Source: an uncultured Lachnospiraceae bacterium
GTDB lineage: Bacteria; Bacillota; Clostridia; Lachnospirales; Lachnospiraceae
Length of the DNA: 7,981 nucleotides
NCBI GenBank assembly: GCA_949346185.1
Contig: CASGVX010000092.1
Coordinates: 1 to 7,981, forward strand
Reading direction: 5' to 3'
Below the pieces are notes generated by a model. It was not told the origin of the DNA and did not search any database. It saw only the letters and a list, made by a program, of their open reading frames with translations. This document shows, in pieces, positions 5,256 through 7,981 of this stretch. The position numbers and the translations under genes are program-made. Numbering within the stretch: position 1 is the stretch's first letter; every line of letters starts with the position of its first letter.

Positions 5256-7694
5256 CTATATTTTTTTTAACTTTGCGAAAGAAGCCATCATTTTTCTTGT
5301 CATATCCCCTTCGAAGGTGACAGTTACCTGATGATCTCCTCCGGTATCCTTCATGGCAGTTACTGTCCCTTGGCCGAAGCGGGCGTGGGATACCCTGTCG
5401 CCCACGACATAGCCTGGGCCGCCCGTATTGGCAGCGGATGGCGGGGCTTTGCGTGCGGGAGAGGAACTGCCAGTCGGGGAAGCCGCACTGTTTGCGGAGC
5501 CTCCTCCGGGCATGCCCTTGGAAATGTATGGATTGCCGGAAAAGAGGCCCATATCCTTCGTGCCGGCATTCCTAGCGTTCTGGTGCCCCGCCTGCTTTGC
5601 GGCCCGCTCGGCAGCGGGATTCCAGGAAGAACTGTAGTTGGTGGACAGGGAGGGTGCTTTCTTTTCCATCCGGCGGGGGGATGGGGCGATTACGCTTTCC
5701 TCTTCAGACCTGCCGTCATGGGGTTTTAAGCCGCCGCTTTGCTTTAGGAGGTATCTGGGAATCTCATTGATGAAGCGGGAGGGGCGGTTGAAATGCCGCT
5801 CTCCATTGCGGAATCGGGAATAGGCGCAGCTGAGGGAGAGCTTTTCCTTGGCTCGGGTGATTCCCACGTAGCACAGTCGGCGCTCCTCCTCCATCTCCTC
5901 CGGGCTTTCCCCGGAGACGGCGGCATATCCCGGGAAGATATTTTCCTCCATGCCCACTAGGTACACGTAGGGAAATTCCAGTCCTTTTGCGCTGTGCAGC
6001 GTCATTAAAAGTACGATGTCGTTATTTTCATCCACATTGTCGATATCTGCCACCAGAGCCACTTCCTCCAGGAAGCCGCTGAGGGTGGGCTCTCCCTCGC
6101 AATTTTCCTCATAGGAGACTACCTTGCTTATAAGTTCTTCAATATTTTCAATACGCCCTAGGGATTCCTCCGTGTCCTCTTCCTGAAGCAGGCGCACATA
6201 TCCCGTCTCCTCGATGATTTCCCGGAGCAAATCTTCCAGAGAGTATTCCGGGCTTGCCAGATGCCGCTTAAAGGATTCGATGAGGCTGACAAAGGAGCCA
6301 ATCTTTGCAGAGCTCCTTCCGATCCCGTCAATGTATTCGTAGTTTTCCAGCGCGCCATAGAAGCTGGTTTCGTGCTCCATGGCATAGTTATTCACCCGAT
6401 CCATGGTGGTCAGGCCGATGCCCCGTTTGGGCACATTGAGAATCCGCTTCACGCTGATGTCGTCCAGCCCGTTCTCCACGGTGCGGAGGTAGGAGAGGAG
6501 GTCCTTGATCTCCCGGCGCTGGTAGAAGTTCACTGCGCCCACGATGCGGTAGGGTACATTGTGCATCACCAGCTTTTCCTCGAATACTCGGGATTGGGCA
6601 TTTGTGCGGTACAGGATGGCAAAGTCCTTGTAGGAGGCCAGCCCATTGTCTACCACATGGGCGATGGCGTCGGCGATGGAGCCCGCCTCCTCCCGCTCGT
6701 CTTGGAAGAGGGAGAAATAGATGGCGTCTCCCTTCTCCTTTTCCGTCCAGAGCGCCTTTTCCTTCCGCACGCTGTTATTGCGGATAACTGCATTGGCGGC
6801 ATCCAAGATGTTCTGGGTGGAGCGGTAGTTCTCCTCCAGTTTGATTACCTTTGCCTCTGGGTACAAACTCTCGAAATTCAGGATATTATAGATATTGGCT
6901 CCCCGGAATTTGTAGATGGACTGATCATCGTCACCCACCACGCAGAGATTGTGATGTACGTCGCCATTCTCATCCTTATAGTTTGCCAATAGGCTAATCA
7001 GCTTGAACTGGGCGGTATTAGTGTCTTGGTACTCATCCACCATGATGTAACGGAAACGGTTCTGATAGTAGGCAAGGATATCCTCATTCTCCTCCAATAG
7101 CTGGATGGTCTTGCAGATTAGGTCATCAAAGTCCAGCGCATTGGAATCCCGCAGCCGCTTCTCGTATTCCCGGTAGCAGCGGGCGCAGATTTCTTTGAAA
7201 TATTCCCCGCCGGTTTTTTGCTCGTACATTTCCGGGGAAATCAACTCGTCCTTGGCGGATGAGATTTCGCTTAATACCGCCCTCTCCTTGAATTTCTTGG
7301 GATCTAGCTGGAGATATTTCAGAATGTCCCGCATCAAGGTTTTCTGGTCATCTCCGTCGTAGATGGTGAAGCTGCGCTCATAGCCCAGCGCTTCTATGTA
7401 CCTCCTTAGGATGCGCACGCAGGTGGAGTGGAAGGTGCTCACCCAGATGTCTTGGGCGTTTTCTGTTACGATTTTATCCACCCGCTCCCGCATTTCCCCT
7501 GCTGCCTTGTTGGTGAAGGTAAGGGCTAGGATGTTCCATGGGTTCACTCGGTATTCCTGAATTAGGTATGCCACCCGGTGGGTGAGTACTCTGGTTTTGC
7601 CTGAGCCGGCTCCGGCGAGGATTAGGAGGGGGCCGACGTGGTGCTTGACTGCCCTCTCCTGTTCCGGATTCAGTCCTGCTAAGATATTGTTCAT
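5256..7694 (-). CDS. pcrA: ATP-dependent DNA helicase PcrA (UvrD family)
   Basis: This is a superfamily 1 helicase that unwinds DNA 3' to 5' in nucleotide excision repair, removal of recombinase filaments and plasmid replication. The 812-residue protein shows the Q-motif region LNPEQ (8-12), Walker A GAGSGKT (28-34), Walker B VDEYQD (219-224), motif III GDDDQSIYKFRGA (254-266), motif IV EENYRST (287-293), motif V TLHSAKGLEF (565-574) and motif VI VGITRAK (610-616) with its arginine finger. A low-complexity linker rich in Ser, Gly, Pro and Ala (about 655-760) joins a C-terminal Tudor-like domain (about 762-812, with HARFGQGTV). In Gram-positive PcrA that domain contacts RNA polymerase. At 812 residues it is longer than the usual 720-750, because of the linker. 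The start at 7694 is chosen because MNNILAGLNPEQ is the family N-terminus and GGAGG lies 9 nt before it. A longer in-frame start at 7790 would overlap tyrA. The tyrA stop is 31 nt upstream, so the two genes are probably cotranscribed. Confidence 0.97.
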   Translation of the reverse strand: MNNILAGLNPEQERAVKHHVGPLLILAGAGSGKTRVLTHRVAYLIQEYRVNPWNILALTFTNKAAGEMRERVDKIVTENAQDIWVSTFHSTCVRILRRYIEALGYERSFTIYDGDDQKTLMRDILKYLQLDPKKFKERAVLSEISSAKDELISPEMYEQKTGGEYFKEICARCYREYEKRLRDSNALDFDDLICKTIQLLEENEDILAYYQNRFRYIMVDEYQDTNTAQFKLISLLANYKDENGDVHHNLCVVGDDDQSIYKFRGANIYNILNFESLYPEAKVIKLEENYRSTQNILDAANAVIRNNSVRKEKALWTEKEKGDAIYFSLFQDEREEAGSIADAIAHVVDNGLASYKDFAILYRTNAQSRVFEEKLVMHNVPYRIVGAVNFYQRREIKDLLSYLRTVENGLDDISVKRILNVPKRGIGLTTMDRVNNYAMEHETSFYGALENYEYIDGIGRSSAKIGSFVSLIESFKRHLASPEYSLEDLLREIIEETGYVRLLQEEDTEESLGRIENIEELISKVVSYEENCEGEPTLSGFLEEVALVADIDNVDENNDIVLLMTLHSAKGLEFPYVYLVGMEENIFPGYAAVSGESPEEMEEERRLCYVGITRAKEKLSLSCAYSRFRNGERHFNRPSRFINEIPRYLLKQSGGLKPHDGRSEEESVIAPSPRRMEKKAPSLSTNYSSSWNPAAERAAKQAGHQNARNAGTKDMGLFSGNPYISKGMPGGGSANSAASPTGSSSPARKAPPSAANTGGPGYVVGDRVSHARFGQGTVTAMKDTGGDHQVTVTFEGDMTRKMMASFAKLKKI

Positions 7695-7702
7695 GCTGGG
7701 TT

Positions 7703-7708
7703 TCCTCC
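7703..7708 (-). promoter_or_regulatory. Ribosome binding site of pcrA, fixes the start codon
   Basis: GGAGGA on the minus strand, with 9 nt between its GGAGG core and the ATG at 7694-7692. It lies in the 31-nt gap after the tyrA stop and excludes the longer frame beginning at 7790. Confidence 0.75.
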
Positions 7709-7725
7709 AAAATCTGTTATTTTCG

Positions 7726-7981
7726 CTATGTGGGGATGTTGTCCCGGTACTTTTTCGCATCTGCAAATAGTTTTGTGATGGCTTGGGCATCTCCGCTGAT
7801 AATATCTTCTTTTGCCCTGTTGAGGGTGTCGATGTATTCCTCCAGAAATTCTACGATCTTCTCCCGGTTGGTCTGGCAGATATTCTCCCACATTTCCGGG
7901 GAGGAGGAGGAGATTCGAGTGGTGCTGTGGAATCCTCCGGCGGCCAGTTTGGCGTAGTAGCCCTGAGTATCCCTTGCCGCC
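7726..7981 (-). CDS. tyrA: Prephenate dehydrogenase, C-terminal 84 residues (5' end outside window)
   Basis: TyrA oxidatively decarboxylates prephenate to 4-hydroxyphenylpyruvate with NAD+, the committed step to tyrosine. No start codon is in the window; the frame enters at 7980 and ends with TAG at 7728-7726. The visible part contains AAGGFHSTTRISSSSPEMW followed by ENICQTN, which matches the conserved GGF-x-TRIASS-x-P-MW segment of the TyrA helical dimerisation domain. A long helical tail (EKIVEFLEEYIDTLNRAKED) follows. The protein ends shortly after this helix, with NIPT as the last four residues. I see no C-terminal ACT domain, which some Gram-positive TyrA proteins carry, so this is the short form. 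It lies directly upstream of pcrA on the same strand. Confidence 0.88.
   Translation of the reverse strand, partial: AARDTQGYYAKLAAGGFHSTTRISSSSPEMWENICQTNREKIVEFLEEYIDTLNRAKEDIISGDAQAITKLFADAKKYRDNIPT

Noticed and set aside
6261..6992. Plus-strand frame of 243 codons inside pcrA
   Set aside because: It is antisense to conserved helicase motifs and has no supporting ribosome binding site or recognisable domain. Long antisense frames are expected opposite genes with this codon bias.
1..7981. Search for CRISPR arrays, tRNA or rRNA genes, insertion sequences, phage genes or defence systems
   Set aside because: No regularly spaced repeats, tRNA-like folds, transposase or integrase motifs were seen. 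Nearly all sequence is accounted for by core genes.

Overview
The window looks like a chromosomal core region of an anaerobic Gram-positive bacterium of the Clostridia, most plausibly Lachnospiraceae. The reasons are a monomeric group B [FeFe] hydrogenase, a PAS-linked hybrid histidine kinase of the type common in gut Clostridia, strong GGAGG ribosome binding sites, a PcrA-type helicase with the Gram-positive C-terminal extension, and a mid-range base composition. The genus is not determined.

Left half, plus strand (1-3040): the 3' part of a hybrid sensor histidine kinase/response regulator, cut by the window start, is followed after about 75 nt by a complete iron-only hydrogenase with accessory Fe-S clusters. 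No clear terminator separates them, so they may share a transcript. At 3124-3179 lies a nested palindrome between two convergent genes, probably a bidirectional terminator.

Right half, minus strand (7981 down to 3271): in transcription order, the C-terminal end of prephenate dehydrogenase (tyrA, cut by the window end), the DNA helicase pcrA 31 nt downstream, a 176-nt highly structured intergenic region, a small membrane protein of unknown function with a very acidic tail, an intrinsic terminator at 4755-4786, and then argininosuccinate lyase (argH). The tyrA-pcrA pair is probably cotranscribed. No good terminator follows pcrA, so the small membrane gene may also be reached from that transcript. 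argH lies beyond the terminator and probably has its own promoter, which I could not identify.

Most genes are housekeeping: tyrosine biosynthesis, DNA repair, arginine biosynthesis and fermentative hydrogen metabolism. The part least explained by known features is the leader of the small membrane gene (5080-5210). It holds three perfect inverted-repeat pairs, two of which fit an H-type pseudoknot ending just before the ribosome binding site. It also has a strong Shine-Dalgarno sequence with no well-placed start codon, and a 36-codon frame running through the whole structure. It may be a cis-regulatory RNA or an inserted palindromic repeat. For the complete genes, start codons were chosen by ribosome binding site and family N-terminus; four differ from the longest possible reading frame.
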